In this document: positions 22,510 through 32,855 of the stretch, piece after piece | Layout of the letters: every line of letters begins with the position of its first letter | Numbering within the stretch: position 1 is the first letter of the stretch | DNA from: Cenococcum geophilum 1.58 | Lineage: Eukaryota > Ascomycota > Dothideomycetes > Gloniales > Gloniaceae | Assembly: GCA_001692895.1 (NCBI GenBank) | Contig: KV748212.1 | Span: 1,362,428 to 1,426,427, forward strand | DNA length: 64,000 bases | Direction of reading: 5' to 3' | Notes under the pieces: model-generated | The model's input: the letters and a program-made list of their open reading frames with translations, nothing else | Databases searched by the model: none | What the model was told of the DNA's origin: nothing | Made by a program: the position numbers and the translations under genes

Positions 22510-22607
22510 TGTGTATTCATATGAGTGTAGAAGTGTAATGATTGTTGAAGTGTAAATGGTTGTTGAAGTGATGGGTGGGTGGATGTCTGTACGGCTACCC
22601 AGCCCTT

Positions 22608-22615
22608 CTTTATAT
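22608..22615 (-). promoter_or_regulatory. Possible TATA box of the subtilase gene
   Basis: ATATAAAG on the minus strand, about 100 bp upstream of the start codon at 22509, in otherwise non-AT-rich DNA. Confidence 0.35.
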
Positions 22616-22625
22616 CTTCACCCAT

Positions 22626-23596
22626 CCATTGACACGCATACCAGAGCTTCCAATCTGCCTTGGACCACGTAGAGTTTACGCGCTGTTCCCAAATGTGGGA
22701 ATGAAGGGAGGCACAGGAAAGGACAGAGAGGTAAGAACAGGATTAGGAGGATGAGTGTATAATGTGCCGTTGGGCTTAAACGGTGACTTGAACGAGACAG
22801 GTACACGCCCATTATACTGGCTTGGAGAATCGCGAGAGCGGAGGAAGAAGCCATAGAGTTTCATGTAGACCATAAAGATTGCAACCAGGATCCAAAGGAA
22901 CCAGGAGGTGGCAGAGAGGTAACATTTGGAAAGTCGGATGAGGCAACAACATGGTCGGTACATAGCCATTGACACAGCCTAGCCAAATGTGTTGGGTCGA
23001 AGGAGCAAGAGCAGAGAGCTTGAAACAGAATCCACAAAAGAATGCAAACAGAATACAAGAAGGTATATCAGGCAGCGGAGTAAGATTAGGTGTCATTTGC
23101 GACGAGCCATCATTTAGCCGAAGGATACACAACGTAGAGGCAGAATAACAGAGAGCTTGAAGCGCAGTGCATGCAGAGTGCGATTAGGATATGTGACGAT
23201 AAGGTTGAAAGACACAAACTAGCCTCGACGTACCCGTCTGGTGCGGCCTCCATATTCAGAATGGGCGTCGACACGGCCCGAGTGCGAGTTGTGTGGTCTA
23301 TGAAGGATGGCTTGTGTAGGGCCGCAGCTGAGGATGCGGCATAGAGAGAAGAGTGCTACCGGTATTGTTCCATGGTAGTGTTCTTGCGTAAGCGAGGCGC
23401 GTAAATGTATCCTCGCGTAGACCGGGCGCGTAAACCTTGTTTCAACCATATATTTGTAGTTTTGGATCCCTGCACTTATTTTAGACTTGTGGATACAACC
23501 ATAACAGACTAGCCCCCAAGAGCGCCTTAACGGTCCACCTGTTCACGCCTTGCTCACTTCTCTTAAGTGTTCTGTTTTCCATTCTATATTCCATAC
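22626..23596. other. Intergenic, low-quality overlapping frames
   Basis: Several overlapping minus-strand frames (22618-23132) look hydrophobic because the plus strand is purine-rich (AGAG/GGAA runs). They have no coherent start, splice signals or domain. Imperfect short repeats such as AGAGAGCTTGAA occur at about 23013 and 23151. No gene is called. Confidence 0.4.
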
Positions 23597-23813
23597 TGTA
23601 ACCCACTACCAGTACTATGCTAAATACCTGTGTATCACCTGCGTATCGCCTGCGTATCGCCTGCGTATCACTTACGTATCACGCTGTTTTTAGTTACGTA
23701 TTAGTTTCCCCTTTCATTTATTTCCTTACCTTCCTCGTGTATATAGAGAGGCTCTAGAGCTACATTTTACAATCAAGTCGTTCACTCAATTCTCCCACAC
23801 TGCAAAGCTTACA
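23597..23813 (+). repeat. Solo LTR related to the 7783-9874 element
   Basis: The 217-bp segment begins TGTAACCCACTACCAGTACT and ends CTGCAAAGCTTACA, matching both ends of the LTRs at 7783 and 9682. It is flanked by the duplication CATAC (23592-23596 and 23814-23818). It holds an internal 11-bp expansion (GCGTATCGCCT, repeated) absent from the other LTRs. No internal element sequence remains, so it is a recombination-derived solo LTR, older than the 7.8 kb insertion. Confidence 0.85.
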
Positions 23814-24124
23814 CATACCGGTATAGGGCCATGTACCAAGCTTTGGCCGGCATAGAATCGGATTAGGCACATCTAAGTTTAGCACAGCCAGCATATACTG
23901 ATATACCGAATATAAGAGATGTAAGTCACAGGTTTGCACAGATATAACTAATCTGGTAATCGAAGTATAAATTCCATAACAAATCTAGTAGCAATCTTCA
24001 TCCTTCCACTAGCCTTTCCCCACATGATTGCCCACTCTCGCCCCCCATATCAACAAATTAGCGCTCTTCGCTAAAGCATAAGCTTCGCGGTCGGGAGTGA
24101 TGCTATGGCGGCCGTGTTTGAGGG

Positions 24125-24388
24125 CTAACCAGCCGGCACGCAGCCTTTTTCGTTGCATCTCTCGCTTGTTGGATCAAAATTACAGCAGCACATTGCGTTC
24201 CCACACTCATAGCAACATAGGTTTTCGATATTAATTTGAGATTTCTTAATTTCAGTAATCATGTCGTAGTTTGAGCCCTTGTTGATGATGATACTTTTTT
24301 CCGCTCGTTGGGCTAGCTCGTTGGGCGATCCGGAGAAGGCGGGAAGAGAAAATGTAAGGAGCAGAAACATTTTAGTTTGAAGATGCAT
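24125..24388 (-). CDS. Small secreted cysteine-rich protein 1 (effector-like)
   Basis: Single exon of 87 codons, ATG at 24388-24386, stop TAG at 24127-24125. The N-terminus MHLQTKMFLLLTFSLPAFSG is a signal peptide. The mature part has eight or nine cysteines packed as ENLCCYECGNAMCCCNF then ERCNEKGCVP. It is clearly paralogous to the plus-strand protein at 25244-25531: KGSNYDMITEIKKSQINIENLCCYEC aligns without gaps to the matching stretch there, and CCC-N-F is shared. No known domain is recognised. Small size, secretion and Cys density are the usual profile of candidate effectors or antimicrobial peptides; the biological role is inferred only. Confidence 0.8.
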   Translation of the reverse strand: MHLQTKMFLLLTFSLPAFSGSPNELAQRAEKSIIINKGSNYDMITEIKKSQINIENLCCYECGNAMCCCNFDPTSERCNEKGCVPAG

Positions 24389-24503
24389 AATGCAAAGATA
24401 TCAGAGGAGTGTAAAGTTGAGACTGGTAGGACTGGATAGAGTGAGAGGACGGAGTTTGTTCAAGGTGATGTCGTGGAAGCTATCGGACCTTGCGGGGGAA
24501 TAT

Positions 24504-24514
24504 ACTTATATTGT
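24504..24514 (-). promoter_or_regulatory. Possible TATA box of small secreted protein 1
   Basis: ACAATATAAGT on the minus strand, about 120 bp before the start codon at 24388. Confidence 0.3.
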
Positions 24515-25079
24515 ATGATTCTGCAATTTGGAAGGACAACTATTTCTTAACGATCCACACCCACCATGCTAAAAATAATTGAAACATGTTTCAGGATTTC
24601 AGGAACAACTGAGGGACGATCTAATCCTTCAGAGGAACAGCCATCAGTCGCAAGGCTCACTCCTACTCTGATACCGCAGTCATATTGAGGAAATTAGCAT
24701 GTTTTAGAGACAGCCATGAGTTGTTCAGCTGATGGACGCCACATTCCTTTCGAAGGAACGGTCCTCGATAGCCAGGCTTATTCGCTATTTTGTTGAAACT
24801 GGAGGGTGGAGAGAAACTGGTCAGGCACAAAGCCAGCCATTAGGAGCCTTTAACGCCTCAATCCAAGTGTTCCAATGAGAGTCAAGTGCAAGTAAGCCTT
24901 GATCCTAGTAAGCGTATAGCCCCATATATGTCTTGGGCATTCTTGACCTGGAAAGATGTAAGTCTACAAGGACGACGTGGCATGGAGCAGAGAATGATCT
25001 ACAGGTATCTTCGAAAGGATACGTGGCCATGGGAGCAGGAGCTCTGTCGTCAGATTATGCCAACAATGGCTTAAAACCC

Positions 25080-25088
25080 AATATAAAT
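25080..25088 (+). promoter_or_regulatory. Possible TATA box of small secreted protein 2
   Basis: AATATAAAT on the plus strand, about 155 bp before the start codon at 25244, followed by a CT-rich leader. Confidence 0.35.
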
Positions 25089-25243
25089 CTCTGGTTGCTC
25101 TCCCTCGGACATTGCTGAACCGGCTCTTCTGCAGGTTCCCTCACTCCTTCACCACTCTTTGTCTCTCAGTCTCTAAATCCACCCGAGCAAAACATATCAA
25201 CACCAACCTTTACTCCCGGTTCAAACAATAATACATCGATATC

Positions 25244-25531
25244 ATGCGGAAATCCATAAACACCTTCCTCAGCCTTCTCTCACTCCTATCCACCATCGTT
25301 TACACTACGGCGAATTCCCACAATTTTACTCCGCGGCAAGCTCTCCCACTCGACATAACTATGGCAAAGGGCACAAATTGCGAACTGGCGGATGAAATCA
25401 GCAAAAGTGGCTTCAAGATTCAAAATATGTGCTGCTACACCTGCCAGGGAGAGGTGTGTTGTTGCAACTTTAACCCTCCCGCTCAAATTTGTTCTTCTTT
25501 GGGTTGCATTGGCGCACCATCTCCACCTTAA
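25244..25531 (+). CDS. Small secreted cysteine-rich protein 2 (effector-like)
   Basis: Single exon of 95 codons, ATG at 25244, TAA at 25529-25531, with a CT-rich leader and AATACATCGATATC just before the ATG. Residues 1-23 (MRKSINTFLSLLSLLSTIVY and following) make a signal peptide. The mature chain has Cys in GTNCELADEIS, QNMCCYTCQGEVCCCNF and QICSSLGCIGAP. It aligns along its whole mature length with the minus-strand protein at 24125-24388; this copy has one extra Cys (GTNC against GSNY). The two genes are head to head with ~855 bp between start codons, so they could share a regulatory region. Unlike many fungal genes it has no intron. Function unknown. Confidence 0.82.
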   Translation: MRKSINTFLSLLSLLSTIVYTTANSHNFTPRQALPLDITMAKGTNCELADEISKSGFKIQNMCCYTCQGEVCCCNFNPPAQICSSLGCIGAPSPP

Positions 25532-27122
25532 CGGCCGCAAATGGGCGATGCGGTCAGGATTAGTTGGAATTCGGCGTGTAATGAAGGAAACTCCGGAGGT
25601 CTGGTTCTTTCTCATAGAGAGTCAAGATATATTAATGGACAGGGCGTTCTAAAGCCCGAGTTTACAAATCTAAGTTATATTATTTCTATGGTCCCTTCAC
25701 ATGATCAGCGAGAAGCTGCTAAGTCTCTGCTCAGAGCTCTATCCACAGTAAAGTTACGTTTACAGAAATAGTCTTAAGCAAGCGACAGTACTTCTTTGCC
25801 CAATGCAGATGCAGTCACTCTTACAACTCACCTAGCCAACGTTTACTGCTAGCGCAAAATTAGCATTACACTCGCTTACAGAGACACATTACTACCTAGC
25901 TAGCTTCTATTAGTTTCTATTACATTAATTAGGGTTACTTGCCTAGGCAAGGTATGGGCGCTTAGGCGTCTACGCTACCTAAACTACCCTCCTCTTACAC
26001 TTCTACCTCTTCCACACACTTCTACACTATTAAAATCCTAATTCTATACCCTTCCTCTACCGTCCCTAATAGGTAGGCCCTTATTAAGTAAGCACGTAAG
26101 GGAGTAATTTAATCTAGCTTACTCTTACGTCTATATAAACCCCTTCTCCCTTAAAATAGATCTAAAGAAAGTATAAGTTATATTAGAATAGCTATAGCCT
26201 ACTTATATCAAGAAAGTATAGTTTTTTATTAGATTTGCAAACTACTATTAATTTTTTATTAAAAACTATTTAAAGTTAGCCGCACTACTTATTTAAATAA
26301 TTTTTTTTTAATAATTTAAGTAGAATAGCAAAATAGAGAAAGTATTTAAGGCTATTAAATTTTTTTTTTCGGAGGTACCAGTATTATCTATCTTTAATTT
26401 AACAAAACCTACCACCATTAAAATAGACATTTAGATTTTACTATTAGCACCTATCTAAGTTAACTAAATAAATAAAAATTAAGACTAGCTAAGCCAAACT
26501 ACGTCAGCAATTTTCTGCGGCATATCAAATTGGCCCAAAAAAAATCAACAGTGTAAAATTGGGTTTTTGGCCAAATTTGGCCCAGAGCTAGCCCCGGAAA
26601 CACGTAAGAATATAAGCAGACCTAGGGCTAGCCCTGGGCAATATGGCAAATTTTCCAAGTAGCCTATAGGAAATGGAAAATATAAAATTGGTTTTTATAG
26701 CCCCTAGTTAGCCCCAAGTATATAATACTAATAGAAAGTATAAGGCAAGCTCTTAGTATATATAGCGCTGCTATATAGCAGGGGTCTTGCCAGTTTAATT
26801 AGTGGCTATATTTATTTATAAATAGTACGAGTTTCCTAGTAAACCTTAAATACTTAATTAAATTCTCCTTATACTCCCTTATATACTACCTTAAATACTG
26901 CCTTAAATACTAATTCAAATACTGCCTTAAATACTACTTAAATACTAACTTAAATTCTCCACTAAATTCTCCATCAAATTCTCCATCAAATCCTCTATTA
27001 AATTCTCTATTAAACCTCCCTTTTCCTCCCTCTTCTCGGCGTCCTCCCCTTCTACTAAGCAGCAGCTATTAACTATTATACATTCCTTTCTAAATCTTTT
27101 AATACTGTTGCGTTTCTATAGG
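25532..27122. other. Transition into AT-rich repeat DNA
   Basis: To about 25,830 the sequence is ordinary 3' flank. Beyond that TA-rich RIP-type DNA begins. No element can be named. Features seen: alternating CTAGGGCTAGCCC-type words at 26,580-26,740, and degenerate 14-17 bp units (TTAAATACTGCC, TTAAATTCTCCA) at about 26,880-27,010. Confidence 0.4.
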
Positions 27123-27266
27123 CTCTATATTAGATAACGGCGGAGTTTTAAATAAGAACTCTATATTAGATAACGGTGGAGCTTTAAATAAGAACTCTAT
27201 ATTAAATATAGGCGGAGCTTTAGATAAGAACTCTATATTAAATAAAGACGGAGCTTTAAATAGGGA
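27123..27266 (+). repeat. 36-bp tandem repeat, four units
   Basis: Four head-to-tail 36-bp units (starts 27123, 27159, 27195, 27231) plus a partial fifth, each beginning CTCTATATTA and containing GCGGAGCTTTAAATAAGAA with a few changes. Since 36 is divisible by 3, one frame stays open and reads a 12-residue unit SILDNGGALNKN. No start codon or larger gene context is seen. Confidence 0.75.
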
Positions 27267-28186
27267 CTCTATAGTAGATCTTAGATAGCTATAAATACTA
27301 CAGCTAAAATTTTCTTTATAATATAATTGCCCGGAGTATTATAATAGTAAATGCTAAAAAGTAGCCTAGGGTATAATACTAGTAGCCTAGGGCTAGCCCA
27401 GAGCATTATAAAATAATAGTAAATACCTGGGGCACCGGTAATGCGCTTTAAGCGCTTAGAGCGCGTAGGGAATGGCTATAGTAATAGTATATCTTAGGCT
27501 CTCTAGGCTAGCCCAGGGCCATTTTAACTAATTTAATAAACTTTTAAAAAAATACCGATGTACAATATCTATAATAAAAAACTACCTACTATTACAACTA
27601 TATTTTTTTAAAAAAATACTAGGTATATTTTAAAGCGTAAAATATAAAGTTATAGTTTATTTAGACTATACAAATTTAATAGCCTTTACTATAATAAAAA
27701 GCTAAATTAATACTAAGTTTACTAGATAGAATAGTATATCTAATAGTTAGCCTAGCTGCGAGCTTAGGTAAAATAGCTAACTAACTACGCCAATTAGATC
27801 GCTCGCTGTCCGCTAACTATTAGATAATATACGCTAACTATTAAGCTACTAGCTAGCTGTCCTAATTAGGAAAGTAGTAGACTTTATAGTGTTTTTATTG
27901 CGGATTTTTAGCAGCACCTCTCTCTATATAAATATTAACATTACCCAATTAAAATTTAACCCTAATTTACCTAATATAGTATTTAAATATAGCTAAATTC
28001 GTCCTATGCACTAGTAGAGGCTTAAAAAGGTAAGTAAAGTAATTAGTAGTAAAGGCTTTACTAGAGGCTCTATTTTTATATTAGATTTAATTAAATATAA
28101 AGCTCTATTAAATATATCTTATTAAGCTGGCTTTTTTGCCTCCATAGTTAGCTTATAGATAGTAAGATTAATATTTAAGCTCGTTA
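27267..28186. other. AT-rich flank of the nested block, probably 5' part of LINE-2
   Basis: RIP-type DNA with no intact motif. The last ~50 bases (28135-28186), when joined to 60043 after removing Gypsy-A, read on in one frame (ASIVSL, then FKLVN*GVVKALPKL) into the decayed ORF1 of the LINE at 60-61.5 kb. That is why it is tentatively given to that LINE. Confidence 0.35.
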
Positions 28187-28690
28187 TATAATAAAGCATT
28201 ATAGGAAATACCATAGTAGACTTATTAATGGGCTAGGTATATAGGTATAGAATAGTTAACAATGTAAATATAACTAGTAGAGTAGTTACCTAATAGATTA
28301 ACTCTAATTATATTCTAAGATTTACTATAAAGAAGAGAACTATCTAGGTAAGGACTATAGTCCTTTAAATACACAATTATACGCCTAAGAAATCTTCCTT
28401 ATACGTAATATACGTATACTATATAAGGTATATAGGTTCCTCCTATTCCTCTTATTTAATATATAGCATATTATATAACCTTAGTTACTATTCCTCGTTA
28501 TATAGTTCTACCAGCTCTATTCTAGACCGTGCCTTAATTAACTAACTAGCTACTTTTAACTCCTCTCCTAGTATATTAGGAAATTTTTTTTCGGGCTCGT
28601 TATTGCAGTTTGCGGCAATTTGCGGCAAACTGTACGGTCGCGGCAGTCGTATATAGTCTTGTGCGGTTTACGCATTTTGCGGCAAACTGC

Positions 28691-28810
28691 ATAGAGCCTA
28701 CGTATTTTATAGCAACTTGCAGCAAACTACACAGAGCCTACGTATTTTGTAGCAACTTATAGCAAACTATATAGAGCCTACGCATTTTATAGCAACTCGC
28801 AGCAAACGCG
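28691..28810 (+). repeat. 40-bp tandem repeat, three units, in Y1
   Basis: Units start at 28691, 28731 and 28771; each begins ATAGAGCCTACG or ACAGAGCCTACG and contains ATTTTATAGCAACTTGCAG with transitions. Confidence 0.8.
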
Positions 28811-29049
28811 TAGAGCCTATATATTTTACACGTTTTATATATTTTATATATTTTATATATTTTACACATTTTGTACATTTTATATATTTTATATTTTGCA
28901 TATTTTATATTTCTATATAACTATATAAAATGTAGAGCTATTTATTAAGTAATTAAGATAAGGGGGATACCCTTTATAAAGGCTCCAAATTATTAATTAG
29001 CGGTATTCCTAACGATCTGCTAGCTATATACCGATTTCCTAACTAGGCC

Positions 29050-29310
29050 TAGTACCTACCTACCTACCTACCTACCTGCCTACCTACCTACCTATCTGTC
29101 TGTCTATCTGTACCTACCTATACCTACCTACCTATACCTACTATTTATGCCTACTATCTATACCTACCTATCTGTGCCTACTATCTATGCCTACCTATTT
29201 ATACCTACCTATCTGTGCTACCTGTCTATGCCTACCTGTTTATACTTACCGTCTATGCCTACTATCTATGCCTCCTATCTGTGCTACTGTCTATACCTAC
29301 CTATCTATAA
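29050..29310 (+). repeat. CTAC/CTAT microsatellite in Y1
   Basis: Long run of CTAC, CTGC, CTAT and CTGT tetramers; the complementary GTAG array is in Y2 at about 34444-34692. Confidence 0.85.
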
Positions 29311-29619
29311 TTTAGGGGAAAGGTCGGCCCAATTAAAGGCTTCGCCTAATTTAATTAATTGATTAATTGTATTAATTCGAATCGTTCTCTACGGCCGTTC
29401 GCTGGCTATATATTTAAACGGTAGTTGTCTAGCTCTGGCGACGGTCGACAGTCATCTAGTTCTAGCGACGGTCCTTAGCTAGCTGCTGTTCTAGTGCCTC
29501 CCTAGGTAGGGAGGATATAAGGAAGAAAGGGTAAAAAATAAGGTGGCTACCTAGGTATATAGATAAGGGGTACACTTGGCAGAGGTATGTATAGAGGCTA
29601 TTGGGAATATAGCGGGGAC

Positions 29620-30972
29620 CCAATATAGAGCTTTATATAGAGCCTCTGTATGTCGCGCAAAGCCTTATATAGAGCCTCTGTATATAAAGCTTCGTGTAAA
29701 GCTTTATGCAGAGCTTCGTATAGAGCCTCCGTATATAGAGCTTCGCGCAAAGCCTTATATAGAGCCTCTGTACGTAGAGCTTTATATAGAGCCTTATGTA
29801 GAGCTTTGTATAGAGCTTTGTGTAAAGCCTTATATAAAGCCTTATATAAAGCTTCGTATAGAGCTTTGTGTAAAGCCTTACGCAAAGCTTTGTATAGAGC
29901 TTTATATAGAGCTTTGTATAGAGCTTCGTATAGAGCTTCGTATAGAGCTTTGTATAGAGCCTTGTATAGAGCTTTATGCAGAGCCTTATATAGAGCCTCT
30001 ATACGTAGAGCTTCGTATAGAGCCTTATATAGAGCCTCGTATAAAGCTTTATATAGAGCTTTGTATAAAGCTTTGTGTAGAGCTTTGTATAGAGCTTCGT
30101 GTAGAGCTTTATATAGAGCTTCGTGTAGAGCCTTATATAGAGCTTTGTATAGAGCCTTATACAGAGCCTCTATACGTAGAGCTTTGTATAAAGCTCCGTG
30201 CAGAGCTTTATATAGAGCTTCGTGTAGAGCTTTATGCAGAGCCTTATGCAAAGCTTTATATAGAGCTTTGTGTAGAGCTTTATNTANAGCTTTATATAGA
30301 GCTTTATATAGAGCTTTGTGTAAAGCTTTATATAGAGCTTTATATAAAGCTTTATATAGAGCTTTGTATAGAGCTTTATATAGAGCCTTGTATAGAGCTT
30401 TATGTAGAGCTTTATATAGAGCTTTATATAGAGCTTCGTATAGAGCTTTATATAGAGCTTTGTATAGAGCTTCGTATAGAGCTTTATATAAAGCTTCGTA
30501 TAGAGCTTCGTGTAGAGCTTTATATAGAGCTTTGTATAGAGCTTTATGTAGAGCTTTGTATAGAGCCTTATATAGAGCTTTATATAAAGCTTTATATAGA
30601 GCTTCGTGCAAAGCTTTGTATAGAGCTTTGTGTAAAGCTTCGTATAGAGCTTCGTGTAGAGCCTTATATAGAGCTTCGTGCAAAGCTTTATATAGAGCTT
30701 CGTGTAAAGTCTTGTATAGAGCTTCGTGCAGAGCCTTATATAGAGCCTCTATACGCAAAGCTTTGTATAAAGCTTTGTGTAGAGCTTCGTGCAGAGCTTT
30801 GTATAGAGCTTTATGTAGAGCCTTATGCAGAGCTTTGTATAGAGCTTCGTGCAGAGCTTTGTGTAGAGCTTTATGCAGAGCCTTATGTAGAGCTTTGTGC
30901 AGAGCTTCGTGTAGAGCTTTGTGTAGAGCTTTGTGCAGAGCTTTATATAGAGCTTCGTGTAGAGCTTTATAG
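29620..30972 (+). repeat. 12-bp tandem array (about 110 units) in Y1
   Basis: Units of the form AGAGCTTTRTAT / AGAGCTTCGTGT follow each other with almost no break. The 12-bp period is four codons and the unit has no stop in most frames, so frames over 1 kb are open on both strands (ELCIELYI-like and KALYKALHEAL-like peptides). Two N bases lie at 30284 and 30287. The openness follows from the repeat and is not evidence for a gene. Confidence 0.88.
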
Positions 30973-31785
30973 TATTTTTATTGCGTTTTTATTACAGCCG
31001 AAAATTAGGGTCTACTTAAGTCGCAATTTACGGCAATTTATATAGGTAGCCTATATATTTATAGCAAATCGCCGCAAGTTACCGCAAATTGCTAAAATCG
31101 CAACTTACGCAGGTTTTGTAGACCCTGATTTTCGCTTACAATAACATACCCAAAAAAAATTTCCTAATGCTAGTTATAATATTGTACTTAAAGCGTCTAT
31201 AACACTATCTTCCTCCTCTTTATCTTTACCCTTAAAGACTCTTAATATCTCTAAGTTATTTACTAGAGGTATAATATCCGTCTAATTAATTTAGTTAATA
31301 TTATTACTTATTATACCTAAAGCTTCTTCTTCTTTATATACCCAACGTTATACTTATACTATTACTACAATATTATTGCTTAGTAAGATTATACTATCTC
31401 TATATTCTCATTATATAAAAAAGGGGTTAGTCTATATTATATTAGCGAGTCCTTCTTTATAGCAACCGTTCTTTTATTTAGAGTGCACTAAAGTAAATAT
31501 TTGCTTATCTTATAACGTTTACTTTACTTCTAATGCCAAATATACGCGCTTTATTATTCTTAATAGTTATTTAGTTCCTTAATTAATTTATCTTAGGGTC
31601 TTATATTTAATCTACTACTACTTATTTTAATAGCAAGTTATCTTAAGCCCTTACTAAATTAAAATGTTCTTATAATACGGAGTAAAAGGCCCTAGATACT
31701 TATATCGCGGTATCTACTTAGTTACTCTATCTTAAGAAGGTTTATAAAAAGGTCTATTTTAAAGAGTAAAAACTTATAAAATAAG

Positions 31786-32003
31786 TGTTTGTACTAATTT
31801 AATAGCACGAGCGAGTTATATCCCGGGGCATGAAATACGTATAGTATTATATACTCTTTAGGATAGTAGTAACTATCAATTCTATTAAGGTAGACTACGT
31901 GGTCTATATACTAACGCGCCTCCCCCCTAATTAGTTAGCACGTAGGTAGTTAGTGCATAAACGCGTAAATACGCGTTTATATACCAGGTACTGTAATTAT
32001 ACA
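31786..32003 (-). repeat. 3' LTR of the Copia element
   Basis: 218 bp; left end TGTTTGTACTAATTTAATAG, right end GTAATTATACA; matches 40185-40402 apart from transitions. Confidence 0.88.
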
Positions 32004-32099
32004 CTAGCGGTACTTAGAAAATAAAACCACTTATATATAGCCTCCGTAATTGTCTTAATAGAACTATAAAACACATAAGAAAATATATAGGAAATCTCC

Positions 32100-32650
32100 C
32101 CTAAGGTGCCGTCTAGGCTGCCTTCCAAATAGTGCCCTAAGCTAGCCGTAAGTTCTGCTTACGGTCCGTAGAATAGGCTATATAATAAGCTATACGGCCT
32201 TTTAACGGGCCGTAGGCGTACTATAGGTACTCCGTTAGTCCCGTTCTACCTATTTTATAACTTTTAGGTTGAGCTTATTCGTGTTAATTAGGGTTTTAAG
32301 GACTTAACACAGCTTTGCCTTAGTTATGGCGTCCGCTAGGTTATCTCCGCTACTAATCTATTTAACCTTCGTAATCTTATGTCGTTCGTAGGCCTAATAT
32401 AAGCACATTAGGTTGACTATAAGCCTCTTCTCTTATATCGTACCTAGTTTAACTAGGTAGTTGTAAAGGGACTTTAAATCGGTGCATAAAACTAGGGGTA
32501 ACTGCTCTAGTTATAGAATCTTCTAAACCGTTAATTTAATTGCGGCTACTATATTAAAGCTATAGGCTAGTGCATATAGTTTAGAGGCTAGTACACTTTG
32601 GGTTACTTATTTGCACTTAATTAAGGACTAATATAGGATATTTGCGTCCT
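32100..32650 (-). pseudogene. Copia RNase H remnant
   Basis: Minus-strand reading shows VTQSVLASKLYALAYSFNIV, then LPLVLCTDLKSLYNYLVKLG, EKRLIVNLMCLYQAYER and GDNLADAITKAKL, the conserved end of the Copia polyprotein (active-site D in CTDLKSLY, D near DNLADA). It has several stops. It is cut off at its N-terminal side by Y2 at 32655. Confidence 0.8.
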
Positions 32651-32855
32651 AATTCATTAGGAAATTTTTTTTTAGGTATGTTGTCGCAAGCGAAAATCGG
32701 GGTCTGCAAAACCTGCGTAAGTCGCGATTTTAGCAATTTACGGCAACTTGTGGCGATTTGCTATAAATACATAGGCTACCTATATAAATCGCCGCAAATT
32801 ACGACTTAAGTAGACCCTAATTTTTGGCTATAATAAAAACGCAACAAAAATACTA

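Larger units (their letters stand above)
28574..31169 (+). mobile_element. Element Y1: inverted-end element with 12-bp array (2.6 kb)
   Basis: Both ends carry the same inverted word, (C/T)ATTAGGAAATTTTTTTT on the left and its complement AAAAAAAATTTCCTAATG on the right. Order from the left: GCGGCAA-rich segment with three 40-bp repeats, TTTTATATA-rich DNA, a long CTAC-type microsatellite (about 29050-29310), a ~300-bp unique segment with the inverted pair CCTCCCT/AGGGAGG, a ~1.35 kb array of 12-bp units, then a segment with CGCAAGTTACCGC-type words. It sits within the Gypsy-A LTR. A second copy in the opposite orientation is at 32655-35133. No transposase is recognised, and the target duplication is unclear (CTAGT words on both sides), so its class is unknown. 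Confidence 0.75.
28187..31204 (-). repeat. 3' LTR of Gypsy-A, split by element Y1
   Basis: LTR sequence is 28187-28573 and 31170-31204; the middle is the inserted element Y1. It matches 52703-52896 and 59808-60037 closely (GGAAATACCATAGTAGACTT against GGAAATACTATAATGGACTT). Confidence 0.8.

Noticed and set aside
22612..23132. Hydrophobic overlapping minus-strand frames, apparently membrane segments
   Set aside because: Arise from purine-rich plus-strand DNA; no start, no splicing pattern, two frames equally open.
29047..29310. CRISPR-like or telomere-like array
   Set aside because: It is a simple tetranucleotide microsatellite without spacers, and the genome is eukaryotic.
29576..31045. Three >380-codon frames in the Y1 array
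   Set aside because: A stop-free 12-bp repeat opens several frames on both strands at once; two N bases and no ATG context, so not called as genes.
28574..31169. Helitron interpretation of Y1 (CTAG near the right end, host T after it)
   Set aside because: The left end does not start with TC, the ends are inverted repeats, and the second copy ends differently beyond CCTGATG.
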